From positions 2,920,150 to 2,984,149 of the forward strand of contig NW_023503501.1 in assembly GCF_014529535.1 (NCBI RefSeq): 64,000 nt of DNA, read 5' to 3'. Position numbers and translations under genes: made by a program. The notes below the pieces were generated by a model. It worked only from the letters and a program-made list of their open reading frames with translations. It was not told the DNA's origin and made no database searches. Of the stretch, positions 24,209 through 39,200 are shown piece after piece (within the stretch, counting starts at the first letter, position 1; each line of letters opens with the position of its first letter). The stretch is from Bradysia coprophila (lineage: Eukaryota; Arthropoda; Insecta; Diptera; Sciaridae).

Positions 24209-27200
24209 TCAACGGTTCAACCGTCTACTTCTTTGCAACTTACTGACTGTTGTTTGCCGTGCGTTCAGCGCCACTTTCTTTCCATTAAATTTGCTGATAT
24301 TCTTTGGCTTCGCATTAGTTTGTTGATTTGGTTTGACTTTCTCTCGTAATGTTTCCGACGGTATGTTCTGCACTGATGACGTTGCCATCGATTGTACCGA
24401 ATTACGATTTCGTTGCGGTGTCGTCGCTTTCACTTTATTCGATAGCGTTTTATTGCTGTCCATCGTGTCGTCGGATCGAAGCGATCGCTTGCTAGTGTCC
24501 ACGGCCGATGTGTTGGCGCGGCGTAGTGTCCGGGGCGGAACATTGATCACATTTTCGTTTTGAACGTTAAATTGCTTCTTGCTGATCGTTCGCAAAGTTT
24601 TACTGATTGCACTCCGATTCGTATGCTTTCCGATGCCATTATCATTTGGCTTCAGAACATTTGACCGGGTGATGCGACGCTCCTGATTTAACTTATGCTT
24701 TGCCTTGGACCGCGTCAGTTTCTCCTCGCATGCACTTGACGATTTCTCGTCATTTTCCTTGCTGGACGACGAAATCTCGTTTATCTGAATGGATTCGTCT
24801 ATTGGCGGTGTAACATCAGTTGTACCATTCGTCACACAATCGTCATGCATAATCGAACTGGTTGAAGGCATCTGTGAGCATAAATTTGCGTCTTCTGTTC
24901 CGTAGCTTGTAGAAGCTTCGGGTTGATTTTCAAATTCTGAAAGATCGTCGTTCATTTCGATACTGGCGTCGATTTCATTGGAATAGCTGTGAGCGTCAAT
25001 TGGATATGTAGCTGTTTCCACCACGTCCATTACGACAGCCTGAACGGAATCTTCCAAATTCGGATGTATTTCACATGATGGCGATAGGAAACTGCTTGTG
25101 ATGCAGTCGTACTGATGGCGTTCATCGTATCTCTGTTGATGTTGGTGATATTCGGCGAAAAGCATTGAAGGACTACTCGAGCTGGCGATCTGTTCCATGC
25201 GTGTTTCTAATTTAGTAAGGCTGTACGTGTCATCGCTGTTGGAAGAATGCGTTTCGGGTTCATGGGTCGGATACGTGTGATACGCATGATCATTATTCAT
25301 GTTTGCATTCAACAAAGAGTTGTACGATTCGGCAAAACTGTTAGCGTAGCTCACATCAATGCTACTACTGGTGCTTGCATGCGCATATCCAACTGTTTCG
25401 TAGCGATTGATGCCACCACTTAACATTGACGGTATGTTGTTCAATTCGACCGTTTCTTTGGTACAGTAATCATGCATTGCAAATGTCTTATCTTCAGTTA
25501 ACTGTTGCTGATCCATTTCATCGTTCTCTAGGATCAATTGGCTCGGACATGTTTTCAAAACATCTCGCTTCGGTGGACCCGGTGGATCCAGCATTATTAT
25601 GACGACGGATGTATTATCAGCTCGCATTTTGGTTGTACTCCATCGTTCCAGTGCCTTGTCCACTAAACATTTGCTGGGATTTGTCCATTCATTTGCGGCA
25701 CCATTCATAGCTCGTTGATCATTCATTTTTTCGGCATTGTGAACAATTTTGACAGCTGTTTCGGCGGAGATTACATTCCACAGACCATCCGTTCCGAAAA
25801 CTAAGCAGCTGGAAGGAAAACGATGTTTTAGTTGTAAATTCTGCGTCACGAAAGGTCATGTTCCAATTACCGAAATTTTTCCGGATTTATCTTGACCACA
25901 CGCACATCAGGATCTGGGCTGACAACAAACTCGTTTAGGGCTGAGTTATAGCTCCATAAGTCACCCAAACTTCGAGCGACTGCCAAAAATGGAATTTCGT
26001 CGATTGGAGTGCTTCGTCGTACTGGTCCCTTATGACCTAGCGCAACGAAAATTAGTTAGAATATCTTGAATTCGCAATAAAGATCCATTGTCCATACCTA
26101 ATCTTGGACGATTCCAGACCACACGCGGTACACCGTACTTGCTGACAACTTTACCGCCAGAATTGATAATTCGTGCCTTCTCGACATTACTTTCCGGTTT
26201 GTGATCTTGCGTCAATGGCATTGCTTGCCACGTTTTGTCATTGTCTTCTGTGTAACCGAGACAAATTCCTGAATCGCCACAATGTCCAATGTAAATTTTC
26301 CCGTGGCGAATGAATGCTACACTTGCTGTTGTTCCGGCAGTACTTGGCAGTCCGGTTTGTGTTTTTGGCCACTTATCTGAAACAAATTGAGAATAAAAAC
26401 GGCGTTAGCAGCGTTCACTGTAGAGAGTGTTGTGGCTTTAGTGTGTTTTGCAACACGATACAAAATATTCGTAATTAGATGTATCGAAAAGGTCCTAGAT
26501 TCTTGAATTCCTGAATTTAGGATTTTTGGATAAAAATCTGTAATTTTTAATCGAAATTTTTCGAGGCTTTTCCGTTCTATTTCCAATCAAAATTGTTCTA
26601 CAGAGGCCTTTCTGTTAACTTTTCTTCGATTTCCAAACAAAAATTTCCTGCTGAGGCCCTCAATGCTTCTTTGTTTTCCAATCAAAATTTTCCTACTGAG
26701 GCCTTTCTGTTGATTTTTTTTCGATTTCCAAACAAAATTGCTTTTCTGTTAATTGTTTCATTGAAAAATCGAGAAAATCAAAAAATCAATAGAAAATTTT
26801 TGATTGGAAATCGAAGAAAAAATTAAAGGAAAGCCCTCCCCTGATCAAAATTTGTATTCTTTCAATAGCGCGCGATGTGAGCGAAATTTTTAAATAAATT
26901 TGTCGTTAGTTTTGTACATTTTTCTTTACTCGAAAAAATTTCCCTGAGCTATTTCCCCAATCTTTTTTTTCTTTTAAAATTTTGCACCACCAAATCGCTG
27001 CTTCATAAGAAAATGTCCCAATTGTTCGTGTGGCGTGGCGGAACTGTGTGATTAACTTACACTCTGTAAGTTACACAATATTAATCAGTCATAAGAATCG
27101 AGGGCCTAATTGGAAAAAGTCGCCCGAACGGAAGGTTTTTTTGACTTTTTCCTCAAAGGGATTTTTTGAGCCAGTCCGAGCCTGTCAAGCAGGGTCTATT

Positions 27201-30200
27201 ATTAGTCATTTTTTTTTACTGAAATCTACCAAAATTTACTGAAATTGACCAATTGTCCTGGTGTCAAGATAGCCAGTCGGTAAATGAGACAAACCGAACC
27301 CAATAGCTTACTCGTTTTTTGTCAGAAAGAACCAAATTCAATTCTTAATTAGGAGTAATGTACCCTTTCCAAATCTGTAGCCTACATTTAGAAGGAATAT
27401 TCGTTTTTTGATGATTTTTCGGAACCAAACCATTTGGTTTGTGGGTGATCCCATTTAGAGAAACTTTTGTGTAAATTTATGTAATGTGCAAGTCTGCAAG
27501 TGACTTAATTTATGACTCACAAATCATTTTTTCTTTACATTGGTTTACTTAAAAAAAAAGGTTTTGTTTAAGAGGAATCATCAAAAATGAATATTTTTCC
27601 GACAAATTTGCAAAGTGGCCATTAAGAACCGAAATTTGAACCCGAACCGTTTTTTAATAACACGAACCGATAAAACATAATCGTTATTGCAAAAGTTCGG
27701 TAGTCCGGTGAAGACCAAAGAACTATTTTTCTGATGTGAATTTCAACAAGTTAATTGCACTCACAATTTGAAGCACGGAATTCGTCAATTACACAAACGT
27801 AGTTAACTTATTGACATAATGTAGATCTTCACATCGAATAAATAAATAAATCGACCTCGAATTCGACTAAATTTTGTATGATTTCCTATACTAGATATCT
27901 ATGCTTACACCAACTAAATCACTACTTGTGTCTCTATAGACGCAGAAAGTTAGTTTTATATAAATTTGGAGTTTTGTGACCATGAAAGTGAACTTATTAT
28001 TCCGCCAATTATTTTGGTATTTCTTTTGGTCACATGTAACCACATCATCAGCAAATACTTTTTCTGGTCCACTTCGCATTTCAACGAGACATTTTGCGCC
28101 GTACATGTATCAAGATAGCGAGGGCAACTTTTACAAAGGCATGGAATTTCAATTTCTGCACAGAATGGCCGAAATGCTCAACATGAGCTTGCGTTTCCAG
28201 GTCGCATCGAACCATTCCGATATTTGCTACGATCTTGCAATGAAGTAAATTACGTTTTACATCGAGTGTTGCAAGTTTTCGTGTCTTAAAATTGATTCTA
28301 TTTGTTTTCCAGCGTCTCCGATATTTGTATTGGTGGAATATTTCCAACGCAAAACACTTTGAATTACGCACGGATGTCTGTAACATATGCTAGCGACGAT
28401 TTAACTTGGTGTGTTCAGAAAGCCGGCATGATGCCTAGGTTTTTAGCCCAAATGTATATTATGCAACCATTACCATGGTTTCTAGCTGTTTTTGGTTACG
28501 GTTACCTGAGTGGATTTGTACTATATTTTCTGGTCCAATTCGATCTCAAATACAAGAGGCGGAACCAATGCGATTGGCACCAGACCACTTGGCTATTCAC
28601 ATTGCCAGCAGTTATTGGTCTAACATCGAATTTTCAACCCCTAAAGGGAACGGTTCGCATTTTTTTCGCATTTCTCCTTATCCCAGCATTCTTTTTGTTT
28701 CAAATAATATTCTCACGATTATACGGCTTCATGTACATACAAGTATTATGGCATCAAGTCTCGTCATTTGACGAAATTATGGATGCGGATTTTCAGTTGG
28801 TCGGTTCACGAGATGCATTCAATTTACTGAATCGAAATGCAATGGTTTGTCAAACAGTTGACCTAATATATAGCTCGAGCTCGATTGACTGCTAAACATT
28901 TAATTCTTTGTAGATTCCCAATCGTATAATTGAATCATTTAATGTTTGCGAGGATATTAGTGATTGTTTAGTAAATGGACCAAATCTCAAGGACCTTGCA
29001 GTTTGCGGTTCCCGTCAAAATATGATCAACTCGCAATCGAATTTCTTGTCGCAGATGTATTGCTTTGATCGTTTGGAGAAAATCGCCACCTATCCAATTG
29101 GTATGTACATGCGGAAGGATTTTGCATTGGGGGCGAAAGTGAATGAAATTGTTCACCAATTGCTCGAATCTGGATTCTTCGTTAAGTGGCAAAGTGATTT
29201 TCGAATCTATAGAACACAGGAATCACAATACACAATACCACTTCAATTAGCCATAACGAATATATCAGCAGCACTAGTTGTTTTCATAGGTTTCGGATCC
29301 CTCTTATCTACTTCAGCATTTGTTATCGAAAATTTAATTTATTGGAAAATGAAAAGGCTACGGGACAATAGACACAATATTTGGATGTATTTGGAACAAT
29401 TTTTCGATGGAAGGCGAAACTATTTTAAAAATGTACCGCAACGTCTGCAAATGCAGAACAAAAATTCTGAAAATTATTTTCCGTATTTAGACTAAATTGT
29501 GCCCAAATGTAGGCTACAAATTTGCCAAGTGAAGATTGCTCTCAAGATGCATCGATGCTTTGCTAAGAAGAATACATTTGGACTTTTTTAGATACTGATT
29601 TTAGTTTACTTTTGATATCTTTTCATCAGATTCCTTTTTGAAAAATTTAAGACTGCAATGACGACCACAAATGTGCTAGCTTTCTACCGAAAATCGATTT
29701 GTGTTAAGAATTTTACTTCTTCTAATTCGTCGGTCAACCGCTGCATCGATGGTTCTACTTGTACTGGAGGGATATTCTCCCCAACACGCATGTGCCAGTA
29801 CATCTACTTGAGAAAAACTCGTTACTTAGGGCATGTTGCTCGTTCAGTAGTTGTTTTTATTCTGACCTTTTCCATACAGATTCACTGTATTCACTGTTTC
29901 AAGGGTAGCTCGATTTGTTTCAATTTAATTGCATACTTGATTCATTATTTTCCTAGTGTGAAATCACTCGCCGAACTCTTCATAATATTTTCTCAACAAT
30001 TTGGGTGCAGCAGTTTGACCAGCTCTGAGAAAACTGAGAAGTTTACGGAAATTTCGTAAAGCTGCTGACTTTTCTGACAGCCGGTCGAACGCCATCAACC
30101 AAATCTAATTTTTTAATTTCTAAAACTAACATATTGGCGGTCGTTATTTGGTCGTATATTTTTCAAAAAGGATTCTGACGAGAAGATATCACCAAAAATG

Positions 30201-33200
30201 AAATACGAGACACACGAATGTAGGCTACAATTTTAGCACCGATGCCTCTTTATGGTATTAAGAACTATTCATGGGATCAATCATAATACCTTTAATGGTG
30301 TTAAATGAGGTAGTATTTGGACACACATTTTATTACTATGCTAGGCGTTTTGGAACAACGAAACGTATGACTCTAAAATGCAACTTTTTTTAAACTTAGT
30401 AGAAAAATATGACTTTACCCTAAATGTAGGCAGTATAGCTGCTAAAATCAAATATCAAACGGTCAAAAAAGCAAAGTTTGTTTTGTATTGGTGCCATTTT
30501 AGTAGTAAAAAGAGTTTTGAGCTTAAACATATCAATTAAAAAAATGTTTAAATTTAAAAAATTGATTTACGTACAAAGAGAACTTCCATAAAATACGCGT
30601 AAGTCGTCATGATACTTGGTTAACTCGCTAAGCATTCATCACATCAACAAGATAGGTAGGTTTGTACTGTAGCTAAAAGGACGAAATGTGAATATTGGTG
30701 GTTTTTGGTAAAAACAGACGCGATGCTGCAAGTACATTTTAAAGACATAAATAACAAAAATAGACCGAATGGCGTGACGTTTCACAGTTGGGCATGTAGA
30801 AAATGAACGTTCCTAGCATCATTTTAATTAAATAATCTGTACAAGTTCAACAGCAGGCACGCCGATTTTTTTGCTATTGGCAGGAGCAAAAACGAGAAAG
30901 ATACAAATTTTTTGATTTTTCGGCATTTTATGTCGGATGCAGGAGCACCCATTGCCGTCTAGAAGTCGACGCACCAGTTCAACGAGCGATTATCTAAGAT
31001 AATCTTAAAAAATCTAGTTGGAAGCTGTTTTACGTGTTTACCATTCAGAAAATGTCATTAACATCGTTAACTTATCGACATAATGTATTTTACCACTTTG
31101 AATAAATGATAAATTGGAAGCAAATCGGTACTTTGCGTGACAATCGGCTAATTATTTTATAATTCCCTAGGGTCTATCCATACATCAGCTAAATCACAGC
31201 TAAAATTACTAATTGTGTCACAAGCTCACGTCAGCAGGAAGTCACCTTTATTGATGTTTTGAAATTTGTGAACGGAGGATGACCATAAAAATGAACGTTT
31301 TGTTCATACAATTATTTTGGTCTATCTTTTGGTTACATGTAACCAAATCATCATCCGCAAATGTTTCATCTGGTCCAATTCGCATTTCAACCCGACATTT
31401 TGCGCCGTATATGTATCAAGATAGCGAGGGCAACTTTTACAAAGGCATGGAATTCCGATTTCTGCACAGGATGGCCGAAATGCTCAACGTGAGCTTGCGT
31501 TTTCAGGTCGCATCTAACCATTCCGATATTTGTTACGATCTTGCAATGAAGTAAATTGCCATCTATATCAGCGAGTGTTCAATTTTGATTTTATTTGTTT
31601 TCAGCGTTGCCGATATTTGTATCGGTGGAATATTTCCATCGGAAAACATTTTCAATTACGCAGTGATGTCTGAAGCGTATGCCAGCGACGATTTAACTTG
31701 GTGCATTCAGAAAGCCGGCATAATGCCTAGTTTTTTGGCCCAAATGTATCTTATGCAACCGTTACCATGGTTTATGGTTGTTTTTGGGTATGGTTACTTG
31801 AGCGGATTCATATTATATTTTCTGGTCCAATTTGATCTCAAATATAAAAGGCGGAACAATTGCGATTGGCACCAGACCAATTGGTTAATCGCATTGCCAG
31901 CTGTTATTGGTCATTCACCAAATTTCCAGCCCTTAAAGGGAACGGTTCGCATTTTTTTCGCTTTTATCCTTATCACAGCATTCTTTCTGTTTCAACTATT
32001 ATTCTCAAGTGCGACCAATATTCTCGATATACAAAAACCATTCCATCAAGTCTCATCATTTGGAGAAATTATGGAAATGGATTTTCATTTGGTCGGTTCA
32101 CGAGATGCATTCAATTTACTGAATCGAAATGAAATGGTTAATCAGACCGTTGGCTTATTGGGGTAACAACACCGGTTACGACCCGTCTTGAACAAGATAT
32201 GATGTTTTATTAACATAACAAACAATGTTCATTTACGAGTCCCCAAACAAACAACTTTGGACGACTCTTAACTGAAATCGGCCAAGCTCGTAGCCGGTGC
32301 CGTCAACCTATAACTCGAGTGATTGCTAAACATTTAATTCTTTGTAGATTCCCAATCGTAACATTGAATCATTTAATGTGTGCGAGGATATTAGCGAATG
32401 TTTGGTAAATGGACCAAATCTCAAGGGCCTCGCAGTTGGCGGCTCCCGTCAAAATATGATCAACTCGCAATCGAATTTCTTGTCGGAGATGTTTTGCTTT
32501 GATCGTTTGGAAAATATCGCTACCTATCCAATTGGTATGTATATGCGGAAGGATTTTGCTTTGGAGGCGAACGTAAACGAAATTGTGCACCAATTGCTTG
32601 AATCTGGATTCTTCGTTAAGTGGCAACTTGATTCTCAAGTCCATAGGAGACATGAACCGCCGTACACAGTACCACTTCAGTTAGACATAACGAATATATC
32701 AGCAGCACTAGTTTTCTTCTTAGGTTTCGGTTCCATCTTATCTACTTCAACATTTATTTTCGAAAATTTAATTCATTGGAGAATGAAAAAGCGACGGGGC
32801 AAGAGACACAACATTTGGATGTATTTGGAACAATTTTTCGAGGGCAGGCGAAACTTTTTCAAAAATGTACCGGAACGTTTGCAAATGCAGAACCGAAATT
32901 CTGAGGCACTTTTTCCGTATTTAGACTGAGACGAGACAAAAATGTGATATCTAAGTAAATGGTGCAATCTTTCGATGGATCTAAATTTCAAGGAACGTAT
33001 GCCCTTTATATTTTTATTTCCTAACAGACCCATTAACCGCCATTAACATTAAGGGACTACTACAGATTTACGGGCATGTAGGAATAGCCACAAAAACATT
33101 TTTAGTGCATGTGTTAAATAAACAATTTATTGGATTATTGTGTACCTCTAGTCAGCTCAATAATAACTTTTGAGAACTGTGTAACTTGGTACTAGACCAA

Positions 33201-36200
33201 TTGAACCGCCACGTTTACGTTTTCTTTTTCAATTACAGCCGATGTTCAATAATATCTAGCATTGTTGTGATATCTGTTATTTACTACAAGTTCCACATGC
33301 GTTTAGACAATCTGCAATTTGTTGTTGATAATGTATTGGTGTTTCCGGTTATTGTTTGAATTAACAGTACATTACTTACCAATGGGAAAATGATGGAAAT
33401 GGTACTTCTAGTGTGAAATTTCTCGATCGAGGCGTAGCCGATGTTGGTAAACACACAAAAGTGCCATTTCCATCTTTTGTCCCATTACCAGGTAAGTTAT
33501 TTTATTCAAAGAATTGAGGTAAAGTTTTGGCTCCGTTTGAATAAAAATTTTGCGAAATTTTGTTTTCGATTTTACGTTAATAAGTTTCTCACAATTCTTA
33601 AAGTGTGTTGCAGTAAATATGTTTTTTGGTTGTCTTTGTAATGTTGAGTAACGTTTTCAATACATAGCAATCAATAAATGTCAATAAAAATAGTAAAAAT
33701 GTTTTGTTCGTGTTCCGAAGTTACATTTTCACAATTTTGGTGTGAACCTCTCCACTAGAAAGTATCAAATTCGACGTATTGCTAAGTCCGCTGTTTATCT
33801 TTCCTGATATTCTAATGAGAACAAATTCCGCTATCAGGGAAGGAAGCCGTTGGAGACGAATCCCAGTTTTTTTTTTGTTACAAAATCCCAAACATTGTAT
33901 TCAATACAATTTTTGCGTAACGAACTCTTAGCGATATCAGTTGTTTTGTTTGGTTCTACTATCTACTATACATCAGGTTTTATTGAAAGAATGTTTTGGA
34001 AGAAATGTTTAGTACAACGCAGAAACATCAAAAAATCTAATGAAAGTAAAGAAGTACATAAATCACCTCGATTTCCAAAATCCAGGAACCACCAGGATCA
34101 GGTTGTTCAAGTCAAAGATGACCCGAGCCCTAAAGTCGAGGAATAATCTTCCTCATTCATTCATTCATTTATTGTTCATTTTCAGTCGACTTAATACAAG
34201 CGGACTTAACTTAGGTATCACAGGTAGGACTAGGTAGCAAATAAATTAACATAAAAGGTACAATAACATAAAGGAATCACTGATAATAAATAGGTCGTCG
34301 ATAATATCACAATTTAAGATCGTCGTGTCAAAGTTAAAAGTAGAAAATAGGGAAAAGAAAGGAAAAAAAATATCACAATAATAAGAACTGGCTCAGCACT
34401 GAATCGGGAACACGTAGAAGCTCATTTCGGAATTGGTTATGCGGTAACGTTGGATCGATAACATCGGACACAGCATTGAACATACGGCAGGCATCATTGA
34501 ATGGCGAATGGTACGATTGTTGTGTTCTGCATGATCTGATCCAGATAATACCATTGTGTCTCGTTGACCTCAAGTTGAATGTTATACGGGAGCGAAGCAC
34601 AGGTGAATGGATCTTACCGATGATCAGTGAGTGAATGAACAAAATGCATGCGTTCGTTCTTCGTCTGGCCAGAGATTGCAGATTGAACTTTGCACACCTT
34701 TCGACGTACGGACTGAGCACGTAGTCATTGCTCGACCGGTTGAGATGATCTCCGTTCAAAAACATCACGAATCGCTTCTGTGTGCTTTCAACCGTGTTCC
34801 GATGAGTTACACAATTCGGTGACCAAACACATGATGCGAACTCCAGATTAGATCGTACTAATGCCTTATACACAATCTTGATGGCATCATCGTCCAAAAA
34901 ACGTCTTTGCCGCATCACGAAGTTCAATACTGATTTCGATTTGTTGCTCACATATTCATAGTGAGAGTTGAAGCTCATTTTCGTATTCATCAAAAGGCCA
35001 AGATCGGTAGTGCTAGTGGTTCGCTCGATCGGTTCGCCATCCAAGACGTAATCAAAGATTAACGGATTGGACTTCAACGTGTATGTGATGATCTTTGATT
35101 TCGAGCAGTTGATTTCAAAGCCATTGTCACGACACCATTCGAAGAATCGATGGATTGCTGTTTGTAGTCGGGTCGCATCTTCCTGCGTTCTGATGATTGA
35201 GGCAATCTTTTTATCATCGGCGAAGTTGAGACATAATACGCCAGCCATGTCCACATCGGAATCGTTGAAGAACATAAGGAACATTATTACGCCCAAAATG
35301 GATCCTTGTCCGACGCCAGAGAGCACCACAAACACAGCTGATTTGTCTCTACCAATGATCACGTATTGAACTGTGGACAGTAGTCCTCATACTCATATCG
35401 AAGATACCCGAGAAACACTAAAAATTTATTTCTCAAAATGCACAACACACACATTCAAAACATTTACATGACTATTTTATGGAAATTTGCGAGCTCATCA
35501 TTGGCATTATCCTTATCCAAATTTCAAGAAAGTTTATCAACGAACGTTGCCCAATCATCGATATAATATAGATACTATATCGATAAGCCCAATACAAAAT
35601 AATGAAATTCTGCTCAAAATTTACTCAAGGCTTAAATTTTGCCTCTCACAGTAACTAAGGGTCAATAGTGGCCCCGGGGCTTATGTTGAACAGAATTTCA
35701 TTATTTTATATTGGGCTATGTTCGTTGATATCACAAACGTAAGTCTCTACATGCTCCAGAAAAAATATTTTTGGGTCAAATTTTTTCCGTGTTTGTATAT
35801 CTACGAGTGAAACTTACTCTCAAATTTCCACTTAAAGATATACATTCATCGTGTCGTATAAAAGCTGAGGCCAGTAGCGATCAGGTACAACGGTTTTTTG
35901 GTGTTTATGTTGCTTTTCATAAACAGCCTCGATGAAGCGGGTAACAGTGGCAGAGACAGAAATATGCGACATGAGAAAATGCGACAAAGTGGATCTGTCG
36001 TAAAATTTGGATTTTTTTAGCGCAACATTTTTGAATGTTAATTTTCAAGAATTCGATTTGAATTGATAGCTTTTCAGCGTTACAAGTTCGCTGAAGTATC
36101 CAAATTTTTCTCCTATTTTCAACTGATCATATCTCAGTGCAGGTGAATTTTAAATCCATCCGAAACGACTACGTATAGCTTTCATGAATCAGGAAAGATC

Positions 36201-39200
36201 TCCATAAGAAAAGAGCATGTTGCCGGGCTTTAATCATCTCAATCTAGCCACGCAAGTATCGAGGAATTTTTTGGACGATAGTTTTGGCTCTAAAGGCACA
36301 TATAAAAACGAACGAATCCCTCAGAACCGTTTAGGAGTTGCTGGATTCCACTTTTACACATAATCTAGCTACACGAGCACAATTAAAATATATGAAAGTC
36401 TAACATTTTCATACAAATTGCCAATCTTTAAAATGAGATACCTCGGCTACCTTTATGCTTTATACCGACGTTGATGCGACGTTTTAGTTTAAGACTTGCG
36501 TCACGCATCCACGATAATCTTAGCATTTTAAGTGGGTTCCGTGATTGACTATTTATAAAAATCATTGAGCTCGAAGAATCATGTCACACGAATTTTGGAA
36601 GCTGTTTACTTCTCGGAAAATGGCATGAGCATTTATAGTAACGTATTGACATAATGTAACCATTCTGAATAAATGATAATTTGGAAACAATTTTCTTTTC
36701 GGTACTTTGCGTGACATTGAGATAAACATTTTATGATTCCCAGGAGTGTCTAAGCCCAAAATATTTTATTATTCCCTGAGGTGTCTAGAAATGCACCAGC
36801 TAAATCAAACCTAAAATCACTACTTGCGCCACAAGCCCCAGTACAAGAAAGTAAGTTTTATTGAGATTTGAAATTTCATGAAAGAAGGTCACCGTGAAAA
36901 TGAGCTTTTTATTCCGGCAATTATTTTGGTCTATCTTTTGGACACATGTAACCACATCATCCGGAAATATTTTTTCTGGTCCACTTCGCATTTCAACTAG
37001 ACATTTTGCGCCGTACATGTATCAAGATAGCGAGGGTAACTTTTACAAAGGCATGGAATTTGAATTTTTGCAGCGGATGGGCGAAATGCTCAACGTGAGC
37101 TTGCATTTCCATGCAACATCTAACCATTCCGATATTTGTTACGATCTTGCAATGAAGTAAACTGCGGTCTACATTCATCGAGTGTTCAATTTTAATTTTA
37201 ATTATTTTCCAGCGTCTCCGATATTTGTATCGGTGGAATATTTCCATCGGAAAATATTTTCAATTATGCAGTGATGTCTGAAGCGTATGCCAGCGACGAT
37301 TTAACTTGGTGTGTTCAGAAAGCTGACATGATGCCTAGGTTTTTAGCCCAACTGTATATTGTGCAACCACTGCCATGGTTTATGGTTATTTTCGGTTACG
37401 GTTACTTGAGCGGATTTATATTATATTTTCTGGTCCAATTTGATCTCAAATATAAAAGGCGGAACAATTGTGATTGGCACCAGACCACTTGGCTAGTCAC
37501 AATGCCAGCAGTTGTTGGTCATTCACCAAATTTTAAACCCTTAAAGGGAACGGTTCGCATTTTTTTCGCTTTTATCCTTATCACAGCATTCTTCTTGTTT
37601 CAAATATTGTTATCACGTGGATACAATGTCCTCCACATACAAAAGCCATGGTATCAAGTCTCGTCATATGACGAAATTATGGAAATGGATTTTCAATTGG
37701 TCGGTTCACGAGATGCATTCAATTTACTGAATCGAAATGCAATGGTTTGTCAAACAGTTGACCTAATATATAACTCGAGCTCGAGTGACTGTTAAACATT
37801 TAATTCTTTGTAGATTCCCAATCATAAAATTGAATCATTTAATGTGTGCGAGGATATTAGTGATTGTTTAGTGAATGGACCAAATATCAAGGACCTTGCA
37901 GTTGGTGGCTCCCATCAAAATATGATCAACTCGCAATCGAATTTCAATTCGCAAATGTTTTGCTTTGATCGTTTGGAGAATATCGCCACCTATCCAATTG
38001 GTATGTACATGCGGAAGGATTTTGCTTTGATGGCGAAAGTCAACGAAATTGTGCATAAATTGCTTGAATCTGGATTATTCGTTAAGTGGCAAAGTGATTT
38101 TCAAGTCGATGGAAAGCATGAATCACCAAACACAATACCACTTCAATTAGCCATTACGCATGTATCATCAGCACTAGTTTTTCTAATTGGTTGTGGTTCG
38201 GTCCTATCAACTTCAGCATTTGTTCTTGAAAACATCATCTATTGGAAAATGAAAAACCGACGGGGCAATAGACACAAAATTTGGAAGTATTTGGAACATT
38301 TTTTCGATGGCAGGCGAAACTATTTCAAAAACGTACCGCAACGTCTGCAAAAGCAGAACAAAAACTTTGAAAAGCATTTTCCGTATTTAGATTAATATTG
38401 AACGAAATTTCAAAACGTTGGTATGCTACTTAAAATTTGCGGGCACATAGGAATGGTCAATAATAACTTTTGAGACTGGTGTTGCTTGGTACGACATGTT
38501 TACGTTTTTTCAATTATGTTTTCACTCGCATTCGGTTGATCACATCAAAACCGTCCTCAGACTGCAATTAACATAATTATTTGAAATTACGTTTTCCTGA
38601 ATCATTCATACACTTTTCTTAACAAAATTATCACAGAAATTTGACTAGATTATAGGATGGCATCGCTGCCTAACTAAAATTGTAGCCAGCATTTGTGTGT
38701 CTCATATTTTATTTTTGATGATTTCAGAATCTTTTCTGGAAAAAGTAGGACCGCATAACGACCACGAATGCGTTCGCTTTAAATAAAAATTATTTTTGGT
38801 TTTAGTCGTTTTACCAGCTCTGAGAAAAGTGAGCAGTTTAACAAAATTTTCTTAAACTGCTCTGTTTTCTCAGAGCTGGTAAGACGACTACAACCGAATC
38901 TATTTTCTGTTGAAAGCTAACACATTCGTTGCGGTCGTACATTTTTGGGAAAGGATTCTGGTGGAAAGATATCACCAAAAGTAAACTAAAACCCAAAGCC
39001 TCTTAATCTCACGCAATTCTCAGTCTATACATTACACAACAGAACTGTAGATCAAAACCTGTAGACCTGGGCATTGCACGATATTTATTCCAAAACAGGG
39101 TCACCCATATCAAAAATAGCGTGAAAAATGGGTAAATAAACCGTCGTTACCGTGCAATATTGCACGGTATCGACTGATTTCAAACTAATATTTCGACTTA

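Larger units (their letters stand above)
29496..31278. other. Spacer between IR genes 1 and 2
   Basis: About 1.8 kb holding a family C hairpin element (29580-30240), a repeat end carrying CAAATGTAGGCTACAAATTT right after the IR stop codon, and the upstream block of gene 2. Nothing else is recognised. Confidence 0.6.
32930..36899. other. Spacer between IR genes 2 and 3
   Basis: About 4 kb containing a foldback (33374-33497), a possible IR relic (33847-34146), a truncated LINE (34155-35385), a hairpin element (35586-35717) and a stretch duplicated before IR gene 4 (36198-36540). No other coding gene is visible. Confidence 0.6.

Noticed and set aside
29658-30059. 133-codon open frame after IR gene 1
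   Set aside because: Lies within a family C hairpin element and its insert, with no recognisable domain.
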